Shown piece after piece: positions 54,401 to 64,000 of a stretch of DNA of 64,000 bases. The DNA is from Aphanomyces cochlioides. Its lineage: Eukaryota; Oomycota; Saprolegniomycetes; Saprolegniales; Verrucalvaceae. The stretch's first letter is position 1, and the number at the start of each line of letters is the position of its first letter. The position numbers were made by a program, and so were the translations under genes. The stretch lies in NCBI GenBank assembly GCA_019828595.1, contig JAHQRK010000019.1, positions 186,001 through 250,000 on the forward strand, written 5' to 3'. The notes beneath the pieces were generated by a model. The model did no database searches, had not been told where the DNA came from, and worked only from the letters and a program-made list of their open reading frames with translations.

Positions 54401-56962
54401 GAAAATTACGCCACATGCAATGCTATCGTTGCAAGCTCGAGTGCAAATGTCCTGACATGCATTTATGGCACTGGGAATGGTCAAGTTTCGTGCACCTCAG
54501 CGCCATGCCAGAGTACCTCGAGGGGCGCTTATGGTGTTGGTTGTCCCGCCTCATCCAGCAGAATCAATGGCTGCTCCGATGCCAAAGTTGAATCCACCAC
54601 AACCAACACAACCTACCCTTTCTGTGCAAGTGTCACGGCCTTTGTTGGAACTCATTCGGATGACTGCAAGAACACTTGGTTCAGTCATTGCGCGATTACG
54701 GGACTTTGCAATGCCTCAGCATGTTGCGATGCATACAATTCTGTCTCGCCTTTTGCTCCTTGCTCATCTTGTGTATCTAACAAATGGCCTTGCTTCAAAG
54801 GATCATGCCTCAAGAAGGATGACGCCAAGCTTCAAGGTGTGATCAACACATTCCTTGCCGCCCTCATTATTGTTATCGGGTTTGCCTTTGTCCCAGCAAG
54901 TGCTGTCGTCTTCATTGTCAAGGAAAAACACCCGCATCAGAATGCCAAGTACCAACAAATGGCCTGCGGCACATCTGTACTGGCGTATTGGATGAGTCTG
55001 TGGACCCACGACGTTGCCTTCATGTTGGTTCCCGTTGCTATTGCAGTTGGCCTCCTTCCTTTGTATGCGTCATTCCACAACGACACTGAGTCCATGCTTG
55101 CAGCACTTGCACTCTTGGTCACCCATGTTCTCTCGATTTTGCCATTAGCGTACCTCATGAGCTTCCGTTTTACCAAACATTCGTCAGCTCAAACTGCTGT
55201 GTTGGTCTTTGGTCTGGTCTCTGGCGCCCTTGTCAGCATTTTTTCTTTCCTCTGTCGATTGATCACTTTTGATCTCACGTCGACTTTGACGTTGTCTGAA
55301 CTCGACACAATGTACCTTCGATGGTTTTATCTTATCTTCCCTGGCTATCAACTTACTGATGGTCTTTTTCAAATTGGCATGCGTAAATACGGAAATCCTT
55401 ACGGTGGTCAAGACCTAGCCTCCACGTCGTGCCCTGCGTCAAAATCATGTTGGACGTCCAGCCGTAGCGCGAGCTGCTGTACACCGAACGCCTTTGAATT
55501 CAACATTGCTGGTCGCAGTCTCATTTATGGTGTTGCCGAAGTCATTATTTTGTCACTTTTGGTCTTATACGCCGATCGACATAAGCCGCCACCTCAGGAT
55601 TCGTCAAGCAAAGGATCAGGATCACGCGCAGCGGCCGAAAAGATTGACGATGATGTCGAGAACGAAGCTGCACGTGTCCGTCGTGGTACGACTGATGCCA
55701 TTCATCTCGACCGCGTTCACAAGCAGTACGGTGATGAAAAGGTTGCATTGCAGTCGCTCTCCCTTGGTATTCCTCGAGGAGAATGTTTCGGTTACCTCGG
55801 TATTAATGGCGCTGGCAAGTCAACCACCATGCAAATTCTAAATGGCTTTTTGGCCCCGACAAGTGGCTACGTCCGGGTTGCTGGCATTGATGTTGAAACA
55901 GACCTCCGCGCTGCTCGGCAGAATATTGGTTATTGTCCTCAGTTTGACGCCTTGCATGACACGCTGACTGTCGAGGAAGAGCTCGAGTTATATGCTCGCC
56001 TCAAAGGTGTTCCAAATATTAAATCTGCAGTTGACGACAAGATTCGCCAGTTTGATCTTGCAGCATTTCGAAAGAAGCGAACTCAAGGTCTCAGTGGTGG
56101 CAACAAACGAAAAGTTTCGACTGCCATTGCGCTCATGGGAAACCCGCCGGTGCTTCTTCTCGATGAACCGTCGACTGGCATGGACCCAGCGGCTCGTCGA
56201 GCCATGTGGGATGTCCTAGTTGATGTCCTGGCCCACAAGACATGCAGTATTCTCCTTACTACGCACAGTATGGAGGAATGCCAAGCATTATGTTCGCGCA
56301 TTGGCATTTTGGTGAGTGGTCGACTCACCTGTATTGGAACGGCACAACATCTTAAGCAAAAGTTTGGTCGAGGATTTACACTGGACATCAAGCTCCCATC
56401 TCCATCCTTGGAGCAACTTAACTCACTCCCAAGCATGCCAACGATGGTCTCTGCAACAATGATGGAACGAATGTGCGTCGAGCATGGCTATTATGAACGA
56501 TGGAACAAGATCCAGCATGGCCATGACTCTGGTTGGGTGATGCGTCATTACCTGGACCAAGAAGATACCCGTGGTGGTGCGCCTTGCGACGTATGGAAGC
56601 ATTGGTGGGTCTTAGAAGACATGGGCGCTGAGGTAGAATCATTTTGCCAAAATGAAATGGCTGGAGCCACATTGATGGAGCACCACGGCGACCATTACCG
56701 ATTCCACATTCCAAAGACATCAGGACATACCCTCCAAACCTTGTTTGGGTTGCTTGAAGGCAGCAAGCATGTTTTGCCCATCGAGCAATATAGCTTGAGC
56801 GACACAACGTTGGAAGAAATCTTCAACAGCATGGCCGCTGGACAAGATGAAGAGCGTGAAGCTGTCCATGGTGTCCATCGTCTTTCTCTCAATGCAACTA
56901 GTCTCCAAGCTGTCCAGTCTTATCATCGATCCAACTCGATGACTCGGGAGCACCATTTCTAA
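51464..56962 (+). CDS. Full-length ABCA-subfamily ABC transporter
   Basis: Three exons (51464-52646, 52688-54209, 54256-56962), 1,803 residues. The layout is TMD1-NBD1-TMD2-NBD2. NBD1: Walker A 'GHNGAGKTTT', signature 'LSGGQKRKLS', Walker B 'VVFLDEPTSGMDP', switch His in 'LTTHFMDEAD'. NBD2: 'GINGAGKSTT', 'LSGGNKRKVS', 'VLLLDEPSTGMDP', 'LTTHSMEECQ'. Each TMD begins with a helix, a Cys-rich luminal loop ('CAITGLCNASACCDA') and a helix cluster, as in ABCA1-like lipid exporters. The N-terminal ~100 residues carry a Cys-rich pre-helix segment that I do not recognise. All catalytic residues are intact, so lipid or sterol movement at a membrane is expected (family knowledge). Confidence 0.93.
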
Positions 56963-57303
56963 ATTGCAATCCCCCTGTGTTTCCCCCTCAATTTATCAAC
57001 CATAATCTCAAAACCCTGTTAACTTGTTGACTCAATTTATCCTATCCCTAAATCAACTACAACTACATGAATATCAACCGAGTTGTTGGAACCATGAAGC
57101 ACGAGAAACCGCTGCACCCTTAACCCCATAACCCCTGTGGAAATAAAGGCCATCCGGATATTATTCGGATTTTGACTGTGATTGGTTGTTGATATGACTG
57201 TTTTTGATTGGCTAAAATCCAATCAGCATTTTTGGTTGGTGCCCATTTCAAGACTGTGGTCTGCCCAAGCGCTTAATCGGATTCAGTTCTCTTCTCTCTT
57301 AGC
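56963..57303. promoter_or_regulatory. Promoter spacer of the ribosomal P1 gene
   Basis: GATTGGCTAAAATCCAATC (57206-57224) is a CCAAT-type box with its own inverted copy. A pyrimidine tract CTTCTCTCTTAG directly precedes the ATG, typical of ribosomal-protein leaders. Confidence 0.5.
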
Positions 57304-57654
57304 ATGTCGATCGCTGACTTTACTCCTGCCCAAAAGGAAGACCTTGCCACTTCTTTGGCTGTTCTCTTGCTCACTGATGCCAACGTGGATGTCACGGCTG
57401 ACAACTTGAACGAAGCTTTGAACGCCGCTGGTGTCCAAGTTTCGTCCTTCTTGCCAACTTTGTTCGCCAACGCTGTTGAACGCGGCTTGAAGGTCGAAAA
57501 AGCCTTGGCTGGCCCCTCGGCTGGCGGTGCTGCTGCTGCCGCCCCTGCTGCCGGTGGTGCTGCTGCTGCTGCCCCTGCCAAGGAAGAAAAGAAGGAAGAA
57601 GAAGAAGAAGCCGACATTGGTGCCGGTGATATGTTTGGCGGTTCCGACTACTAA
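57304..57654 (+). CDS. RPLP1: 60S acidic ribosomal protein P1
   Basis: Ribosomal stalk protein that recruits translation factors. 116 residues: the helical N-terminal dimerisation domain 'KEDLATSLAVLLLTDANVDV', the hinge of Gly/Ala repeats ('GGAAAAAPAAGG', doubled), the acidic 'KEEKKEEEEEADIG' and the conserved terminal 'GDMFGGSDY'. Length and order are standard. The terminal Tyr replaces the usual Leu-Phe end of animal P-proteins. Codon use is strongly biased to G/C-ending codons, as expected for high expression. Confidence 0.95.
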   Translation: MSIADFTPAQKEDLATSLAVLLLTDANVDVTADNLNEALNAAGVQVSSFLPTLFANAVERGLKVEKALAGPSAGGAAAAAPAAGGAAAAAPAKEEKKEEEEEADIGAGDMFGGSDY

Positions 57655-57985
57655 ACATCCTCATGGACTTGTTGCCTTGTGGAGGCTGCGATCTTTGGAT
57701 GGCAAGAGACGACGATACATGTCTTGGTGGTGTAATTACTTTGTAATATAGCAGGCCGAGATGTGGTAGACCACGTCGATTTATTCCTTTCGCCTCATCC
57801 TCGCTCTTGCACCACATGCGCAGCGATGAAACGAGTACACTCGAGCAACTAGGAACAGTCTTCTTCAGGTCCACCCTGCACAGGGTTCATGGATTCACCT
57901 TCACGCAAGTGTGCCGACTCGAATATGTCTTGAATGGTTCATCCATCCGGATAACTGACACGACTGCAGTTTGTGTTAATGCACC
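57655..57985. other. Spacer without a supported gene
   Basis: 3' end of the P1 gene and promoter of the next gene. No motif stands out. Confidence 0.4.
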
Positions 57986-58978
57986 ATGCGGCCGTCGGTG
58001 GTTGTGTCCATCTTTTCGCTCGTGTGTCTCGCCAGCTTCGTATGCGCGGCGCCAGTTCCAATCCCAATCAAGCAGAGGAAGACTCGTATCATTCGTGATC
58101 CTATCCCCATTCGCAAGCCTGCGGAATTCAGAGGAGGTGTGATGTCTGACAAGATCGACAAAACCACTCCAATCAAGAGATGGTTTACGTTTGAAGGCGA
58201 AGGGTACGCAGTCTTTGCATGAATCTCAAGGCTGAACGCATGTGTTTGTGTCTAAATAGAGGCGATATGCACCTTTGGTACTTCGACAACATTACATTCG
58301 TCAGCCAAGGCAAGAAGACCTTGATGGGGTAAGTACCACGCATATATTTTCATCATGTGGGGCTCATGGCGTAGCATTTGGAAAGGTTACGAAGGAGATG
58401 AAGTCAAGAATACATATCGAAGTCTTATCTTTGACGACGGCGACATCTGCCGCTCCAATCCTGATCGTCGCTACTCGGTCATTGTCAAACTCTCAAAAAT
58501 GGATCACAGCAGCATGTCAGAGTACTTGGACAGTTATGAGCCTTCCACGGAGCCATGCACGTTTACTACCAAGCTCAACTTCTACACTACGCCGGAGAAA
58601 CTACAGCTTGCGAGTCCTGACGATGTCATTCAGTGGTTTGATGATCCAAATGCTCCACATAACGTTTGCCGTGACATTAAATGCAACTACACCGACATCA
58701 GTGCGAAAATCAGCACAGCGCTGAAGAAAGTATGTCGCCAGCATGTTGCACCCTTCATAGTGTGGCTGTAGATGGACAATCTAAAGATCCAACTCAAGGG
58801 GTTAAAGCGTGCGGCCAACCACAACGACGTCCTCAGCAGCATCCTCGAATCTTCGACGACCATTGTATCGGCGGCCAACGAAGTCTTGCTTCATTCTATG
58901 AATGTCTACGAGCAATTGACGCAGTTTCAAGCCAAGGCACCACCGACGTGCCCGAATCAACCAGATGAGGACGAGTAA
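57986..58978 (+). CDS. Secretory-pathway protein with MRH (mannose-6-P receptor homology) domain
   Basis: Four exons (57986-58203, 58260-58328, 58375-58729, 58772-58978), 282 residues. The signal peptide is 'VVVSIFSLVCLASFVCAAP'. The MRH-like core (~70-190) shows 'LWYFDNITFV', 'GDICRSNPDRRYSVIVKL' and 'SYEPSTEPCTFTTKLNFYT', matching the Gly-Cys...Arg...and Glu-Tyr-Cys lectin residues of glucosidase II beta and OS-9-type domains. A helical C-terminal third follows ('LKKMDNLKIQLKGLKRAA'). It is probably an ER glycan-binding protein in glycoprotein folding or degradation (inference). It is shorter than glucosidase II beta and has no LDLa or EF-hand part. Confidence 0.65.
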
Positions 58979-59010
58979 ACCCTATAAACGAGGAATGATA
59001 TGGGCTCATA

Positions 59011-61912
59011 TTACATCATCCTTCTGTTGGCCATGTGATAAACAACGTAAGGTGACGCCGGGAGTGGCTTGGGGGCGGATAAAAGCGCAGAAGACGAGCC
59101 ATCGTCGGCGCAGAGGAGGCCAACGACGTGGTACCATTCTTTGAATTTCATGTCGGACGAATGCTCAAGGCTGAGTCGATCACGGCCACGGGGAATGTAG
59201 TACTGGATCCAAAACCACAAGAGCGATCTGAAATTCGAGCAGAGGTAGCCGACCGGGTGCTTTGTTTCAACTTCAGATTCTTGCTGACGCAGTGCCTAGA
59301 CATAACGATGAGTTTGACATATTAGGCTCCAAGCGAGACCTCCAAAATGGCGCCGAGGCGGTTCTTGCGATGCTGAAACACAAACATAACGACCGATGTG
59401 TTGAGACAGCAAATATTTTCATGGTTGATGTCGTCCATAGTGACAATTGTCATGAGTTCTCGAAGTAACCGCACTGTGTTCAAGTGAAGGAAATCAAACA
59501 GCCGCGCTAGCGACGGATGTTGAGCCATAGCATGACGATGATGCTCCACAGAGAGCAGCATCGAGCGTACAAACACGTTCGAATCGACTAGATTGCTCAC
59601 AACCACCTCTAAAACCACCGAAGTGAGGAGGACAGTACAATTCAGGAGGACTCACGCATAAACGATGCAAACTGAACGTCGTCCATCGATGTGTTGAAGA
59701 GAACGAGTGTCGTTGGGTTGTTCTTGGTCATTTCACCCAAAAGATCAAATGCAGACTGCAAGCTGCCTGAGGGTTTGAAGCCCGCACCGAGGATTTCCTT
59801 GAGCAACGCGGGTAATAGCGGCGTTCGTGCGACGAAAAGTTGCTCTGCCGGTGATGCACGACGAAGGAACGACTCGACACATGACGCGAGCCAAAAACGA
59901 TAAATGCTATCTGGTGTTTGAGCGCACAAGACGTCGATGATTTTGCAAAGCAAGCCTTTGAGAGGTCGATTTGGGTCTAGGCGTTCGCCAGCTATGGTAA
60001 GATATTATCAAATGACGTCATTCCTTGAGGGTTTTCTTACTTTGGACACTGCGCTGTTCATCCGGCGTCAGAAGAAGCAGTTTATTTGAGTGGTCTTGGA
60101 CATCTCGGTCGCAAAAGTTGTGGATCAAACGTAAAAATTGAATTTTCAACGACGCGTCCATGCTGCATTCGCATCTACAACAAGTGAATATATATTGCCC
60201 CACGAGTCTCCGGGGAAAGCATACCCTGGGCCATGAATTGGTTGCTACGAATAATAAGATGAGCTGAGTTGACAGGTAGGCAAGTCTTACCGAAGGGGGA
60301 GACGGCGGGGGCTCATTCCATTTGAGGCGATGGAACATTTGATTTAAAATGTCTACGAGGCCCATTTCTGCCAGCGCATCTTGGAAATCCACTTTGCGCT
60401 TCGAGCTCAGCAGTGTACAAATGACAAATAATACTTCAACGCGGAAGGGAGCGAGCGCAATGCTCTTCAGCAACAATTCTACTTCTACGTCGCCGCGATT
60501 CAGCGAGGCAATTGGCCGTGGATGCAACCGTTGACGACTCAGCAGCGATCTAGATAGCAAAGGTTAAGGGAGTTTCGAAGGGGATATTCCACCGAAAGTA
60601 TGCTGAGCTGAGGTTGAACAAGCCTTGCTGGGGTTCCGTTTCGATGGGATGATTGCCATCCATAGCTTCACGAAGCACGGCGGCCACCGTAGGATTCTCA
60701 AAGGTTTCCCATTCTTCATGTTGTTCCAGAGAGAAGAGCATAGCAAGCTCAGTAGACGATTGGAGTTCTGGCGAGTATGGATCGTAAGAAGGATTGATGG
60801 CGAAGAAATAATTCTGGAGCTGCAAGACATGCATGAGTCGGCGCAGGATGTTTGGGGCTCGAAAAAGCACAGCGTGGTTTCGATCGACTGTATTGTCGGA
60901 CTTGTTCATGCGTTCTCGGCGCAAGCGGAGCAATTCGACAGATTTAATCACGCCTACACCTAAAATAAGCGGTGATGCCTAGGAGTCCACTTACGGGAAT
61001 TCTCAAGGAGGCGACGATCTTCAGGCTCAAATACGATGAGCGCAAGGATGCGGCAAAAGAACGACAGCTGTCGCGACGAAAACATTTGAAGCGTGTGGTG
61101 AAAGTCAGCTACAAGGCAAACATGTTTAATGAGAGTCCCACGGGAAACGATAACGTACGAACAAGACTGAGGTCAAAGGAATCGTCACGGACGCTTAAGA
61201 TTTCTTCCACAAGGCCGGCAGCATGCTCAAAGAAGAGTGTGTTCCCCATGAGTTGAAAGAGAAGGATTGTTAAGTGATCATGTTCGCCGAGTTGTGCGGC
61301 CAAGCTGGGTGCGACAAAACATAGCTCCCGGAGAAAATTGAGAGATTCCGCCAGAGCTGTAAGTTTATCCTGGGTAACAATGTCGGAGCCCGACAAACGC
61401 GTGCGACGTCGGCCACCCAATTCTTCACGATACGTGTAGCTCCAAGGTCGGGCAGGACCAGGGGGCCAGGCGCCAGGGTAGAGCTCCATAGTTTCGTCAC
61501 GAATGATGGCATATATAATACGTTCAAGGATTTCCGGGCCGCCCAATTGAATGAAATTATCGCGGTCTTCTTTTCTCGTGGGAACACCAGTGGGCGGAAC
61601 GATCGCTCGGCTAATCGTCTGCAGTGGCACGACGATGTCAGCAAGTTTGTGTTGGTCCAGTAAATCCTCCAAGTGCTTCAGTTGCTTCAAGAGGCGTCGA
61701 TGATTCGATCCCAAGACAGGCAAGAGCGAGTCCATAATTGGGTGTACAAGCAACGGCGGGGCATCAGGACAGGACCCCACCGATCCTTGCGGAAGCGGTT
61801 TCCACGACTTGAATCGACCTAATACTTGCGCCTGGCGAACTCGATGGAACATGGACTTGGAGTGCGTCGAACTTGACGCGTCTTTCTTCACGAGCGGCAC
61901 TGAGCGCGACAT
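59011..61912 (-). CDS. TRPC4AP: TRPC4AP (TRUSS)-like protein
   Basis: In animals TRPC4AP is a DDB1-CUL4 substrate receptor and signalling scaffold. Nine exons: 61912-61159, 61108-60995, 60959-60593, 60549-60291, 60244-60225, 60174-60041, 59991-59656, 59608-59340 and 59295-59011, 845 residues, including a 20-bp microexon and a 35-bp intron. Family landmarks: 'FIQLGGPEILERIIYAI', 'LNFLRELCFVAPSLAAQLG', 'VFEPEDRRLLEN', 'EMGLVDILNQMFHRLKW', 'GPGCECSMDASLKIQFLRL', 'IHNFCDRDVQDHSNK', 'YYIPRGRDRLSLEHSS'. The fold is all-helical (ARM-like). ATG 61912 is used, since the open frame upstream only adds a GTG. Confidence 0.88.
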
Positions 61913-63356
61913 CACGGACCTTGAATTGAGCTTTTGGAGGATTATCCGGAAATGACAGCACCGAGAACGCAGTTATCCGGAAAACCTGATGCATTCATTT
62001 CAAAAATAAGACTGTGACCAAATAAATGGTAGGATAAATGAATTTCTGTTAATTATCCGGATTTATCAATGAAATCTCACCGTGACGAAGGAAGCGACCA
62101 CATCTCCCTCCTTGAGGCTATTCGTCTCCAATCTATTCAAGCAGTGGACATCGCCAATTTTCTAGAATGAAAATTGTACTCACATTGTCAAAAGCAAATT
62201 TAGACACTGACGTCTGTACATGTTGCGACAAAGAAGGAAGTTGGGGGGGATTTCGATGTGAATACCCAAATTTTGGTTGTTCAGGCCATTTTACTGCAAG
62301 TTGCAGAATCCCATTTGTACGGCATATGTATTCAGGTGGTGTACCCTGGCAAGAGCTGGTGCATGAACCGAGCAGCATTGAGTGTGAATCGAACGTTTAG
62401 TTATTTCTTATGCACCCCTGTCCCTATGTCTTCCTTCCATCGCACCTTCATTGACAGTAAACACCACCAAGTGCATTTCCTGTCTGTACTGTACTGCACA
62501 TCATCACTCATTCCAGTTATACACATCTTCCCATGAATCGGGCGAATTGATCCATAAAGTCTGGGTCTTTTGCAGCTTTACTAAGTTCATGCGTCGTCGT
62601 TGGTCATGCTGGAGTCGCTCTTTAATCTTATGGATGGAAAAGTCTTCCACCGGTCCGAATAAAAATGAATTTTTGGGAATATTGTCATTTTCAACCAAAT
62701 TTGTGGTTTTGACCAAAAAGCGAATTCATTTTCAAATCGATTTCATCATACCTGAAGTGGTGTGTGTCAGTGTGTGTTTTGCTTGAGTTAGGTGGCTGAT
62801 CGATTCTGATTGGCTGACTAATTTTTAATTTTTATTCTAGCCAATCAGAGAAGCCCGTTCGATTCGGAATCGATTCGAAACCTTGGTCGATTCAAACCGT
62901 TCCTCACAATTTTGTATCAAAAGCACAATATCGAATTAAAAATAAACATGTCTTCATTTAAGCCTTGAGCAAATCTTTCAAAATGAAATGCAAAGCGAAG
63001 CGACAACACTCGAGATGGAGAAAGATCGAAGTGGATCGATCTTGCGCTAAACAACTCTCACTGCATGCCATTCAGTGTTTTTGCAAGTTCAAGAGCAACA
63101 ACATGGGCGTATGTTCTGTCACAGTAACCGCCATTGGGGCTTAAAATACTTGCGAGCATCCAAGTCATGCGGCGACCTGAAGTCTCGGAAGGTACTGTGT
63201 GATCTCATCCTGCCGTCGCTTGTTCTCAATAGCGAGCAGAAATTGATATCTTTGAGCATTCGCTCGGCCTGAGTGTACGTGGCTTCAAGAAAGCGTGCAC
63301 GAAGAAAGGTAGGCCGTCGTCTCTCTACCTGAGGCAACAATTGAGTAGATGCAGCA
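61913..63356. other. Spacer, AT-rich, no supported gene
   Basis: Short frames only. An inverted CCAAT pair is at 62806-62815/62839-62848 (CTGATTGGCT ... AGCCAATCAG). The region lies upstream of both flanking genes and is probably promoter sequence plus intergenic filler. Confidence 0.5.
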
Positions 63357-63857
63357 ATGAAACTCGACGAAAAGCGGTCAGCATTTGGCACGACGCTGAA
63401 TACCCCCAGTGATTTTGTACCGTCGAAACCAGTTGTCGATAACAACCGCAAGAAGACTCGACCACAGTCAGCCTCTAGTACTCGCCGACCACAGTCTGCC
63501 TCTTGTGCTCGAAAATATGAAACAACAAAGCCAGAAGAGCTCCCCATCGACTTCGTCTACGATCTCGAGACACGGAAGAAACTCCGCGCTGCGATTGATT
63601 CAGAGCGCCATGAATTGCTTGAACTTAACCAAGAGCGCGAACAAGACTTGCGCGACGCAGATCTTTGGCTCGTGGACAAGCGACGACCACGAAAGGAGAA
63701 AGTGTGCTGGTCAACACCGCGTCGAAATGTGCCAACTCCAACACGACGTGATTGCTCTCTGGGGAAGACCAGCCCTCTGCACCAAGCGCTGGACGAAATT
63801 GTGTGGTCTCGCCCAAAGAAACAGCGACCCAAATCTGCGGTCAATCGACGGAACTAA
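63357..63857 (+). CDS. Small basic protein, unknown
   Basis: Intronless, 166 residues from ATG 63357. It is rich in Arg, Lys and Ser, with a doubled 'RRPQSAS' / 'TRPQSASS' motif, a central charged helix ('RHELLELNQEREQDLRDADLWLVDKRR') and C-terminal 'RPKKQRPKSAVNRRN'. RPQSA-type motifs are frequent in ciliary and flagellar proteins, and oomycete zoospores are flagellate, so a flagellar protein is possible (weak inference). No catalytic motif is seen. Confidence 0.6.
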   Translation: MKLDEKRSAFGTTLNTPSDFVPSKPVVDNNRKKTRPQSASSTRRPQSASCARKYETTKPEELPIDFVYDLETRKKLRAAIDSERHELLELNQEREQDLRDADLWLVDKRRPRKEKVCWSTPRRNVPTPTRRDCSLGKTSPLHQALDEIVWSRPKKQRPKSAVNRRN

Positions 63858-64000
63858 GTGGCTGAGAATGTGCACTTCTCCGAGTGGCAGACATCACCCT
63901 ACCACACAGAGGCGCCCTCAAGGAGGCGACGCAAGTAGGGGCTAATCGAGATATCGTTTTATTTGGTTGATGCGGTGCGCAATGGCGGTGCAACGAGGAT

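Noticed and set aside
1..64000. CRISPR arrays, operons, rRNA
   Set aside because: The sequence is eukaryotic nuclear DNA. No regular short repeats with unique spacers and no rRNA-like stretch were seen.
1..64000. tRNA genes
   Set aside because: No convincing A-box/B-box cloverleaf was found by eye. A tRNAscan run would be decisive.

Overview
The window reads as nuclear DNA of an oomycete, most likely a saprolegnialean water mould (Aphanomyces/Saprolegnia/Achlya type; inferred from gene content and style, not from a database search). Genes are packed on both strands. They are interrupted by many tiny GT-AG introns: I could place about 80, nearly all 31-57 bp and almost all ending TAG or CAG. 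Spacers are AT-rich, several carry a GATTGGCTAAAA (CCAAT-box-like) motif, and convergent genes sit 1-25 bp apart. The proteins are eukaryotic (shugoshin, RCE1, dynactin p27, ABCA transporter, ribosomal P1). A Cys/His-repeat zinc-finger family typical of oomycetes, often annotated 'WRKY19-like', occurs three times.

Left part (1-15 kb): a multi-BRCT protein cut by the window edge; a 228-bp foldback element; a type II membrane glycoprotein; a dolichol/phytol-kinase-like polytopic protein; a ZNF830-like protein lacking its zinc finger; dynactin subunit 6; a six-exon shugoshin with two copies of the C-terminal SGO motif; an armadillo-like protein; the CAAX protease RCE1 ending one base from a convergent globin; and a small unknown basic/acidic protein.

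Centre-left (15-29.5 kb): the most striking locus is a 17-exon gene of about 1,473 codons (15198-20366). It encodes SAM - CHAT (caspase-like protease) - Cys-rich linker - NB-ARC-type ATPase - TPR array - KH domain, an NLR-like architecture ending in an RNA-binding module. It is followed by succinyl-CoA:3-ketoacid CoA transferase, a small unknown protein, a putatively myristoylated RING protein, a TBC1D20-type Rab GAP, a SNAP-25-like double-SNARE protein with an internal C2H2 finger, and a secreted/membrane S33 peptidase.

Middle (29.5-44 kb): gene-poor accessory DNA. It holds the three Cys/His-repeat zinc-finger paralogues, a repeat protein with frame-shifted repeats, a decayed Uma2-type nuclease gene, a decayed PIF/Harbinger transposon (Myb-like ORF plus DDE transposase), tandem repeats and an isolated inverted repeat.

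Right part (44-64 kb): a secreted protein with five PDZ-like repeats and a PA domain, a small secreted protein, a HEATR3/Syo1 homologue (12 exons), a full-length ABCA transporter, ribosomal protein P1, an MRH-domain secretory protein, a TRPC4AP homologue (9 exons) and a small basic protein. Most genes are housekeeping. They share short promoters rather than operons, so functional links are by pathway only: RCE1, TBC1D20, SNARE and MRH act in membrane traffic and processing, while HEATR3 and P1 act in ribosome biogenesis and function.
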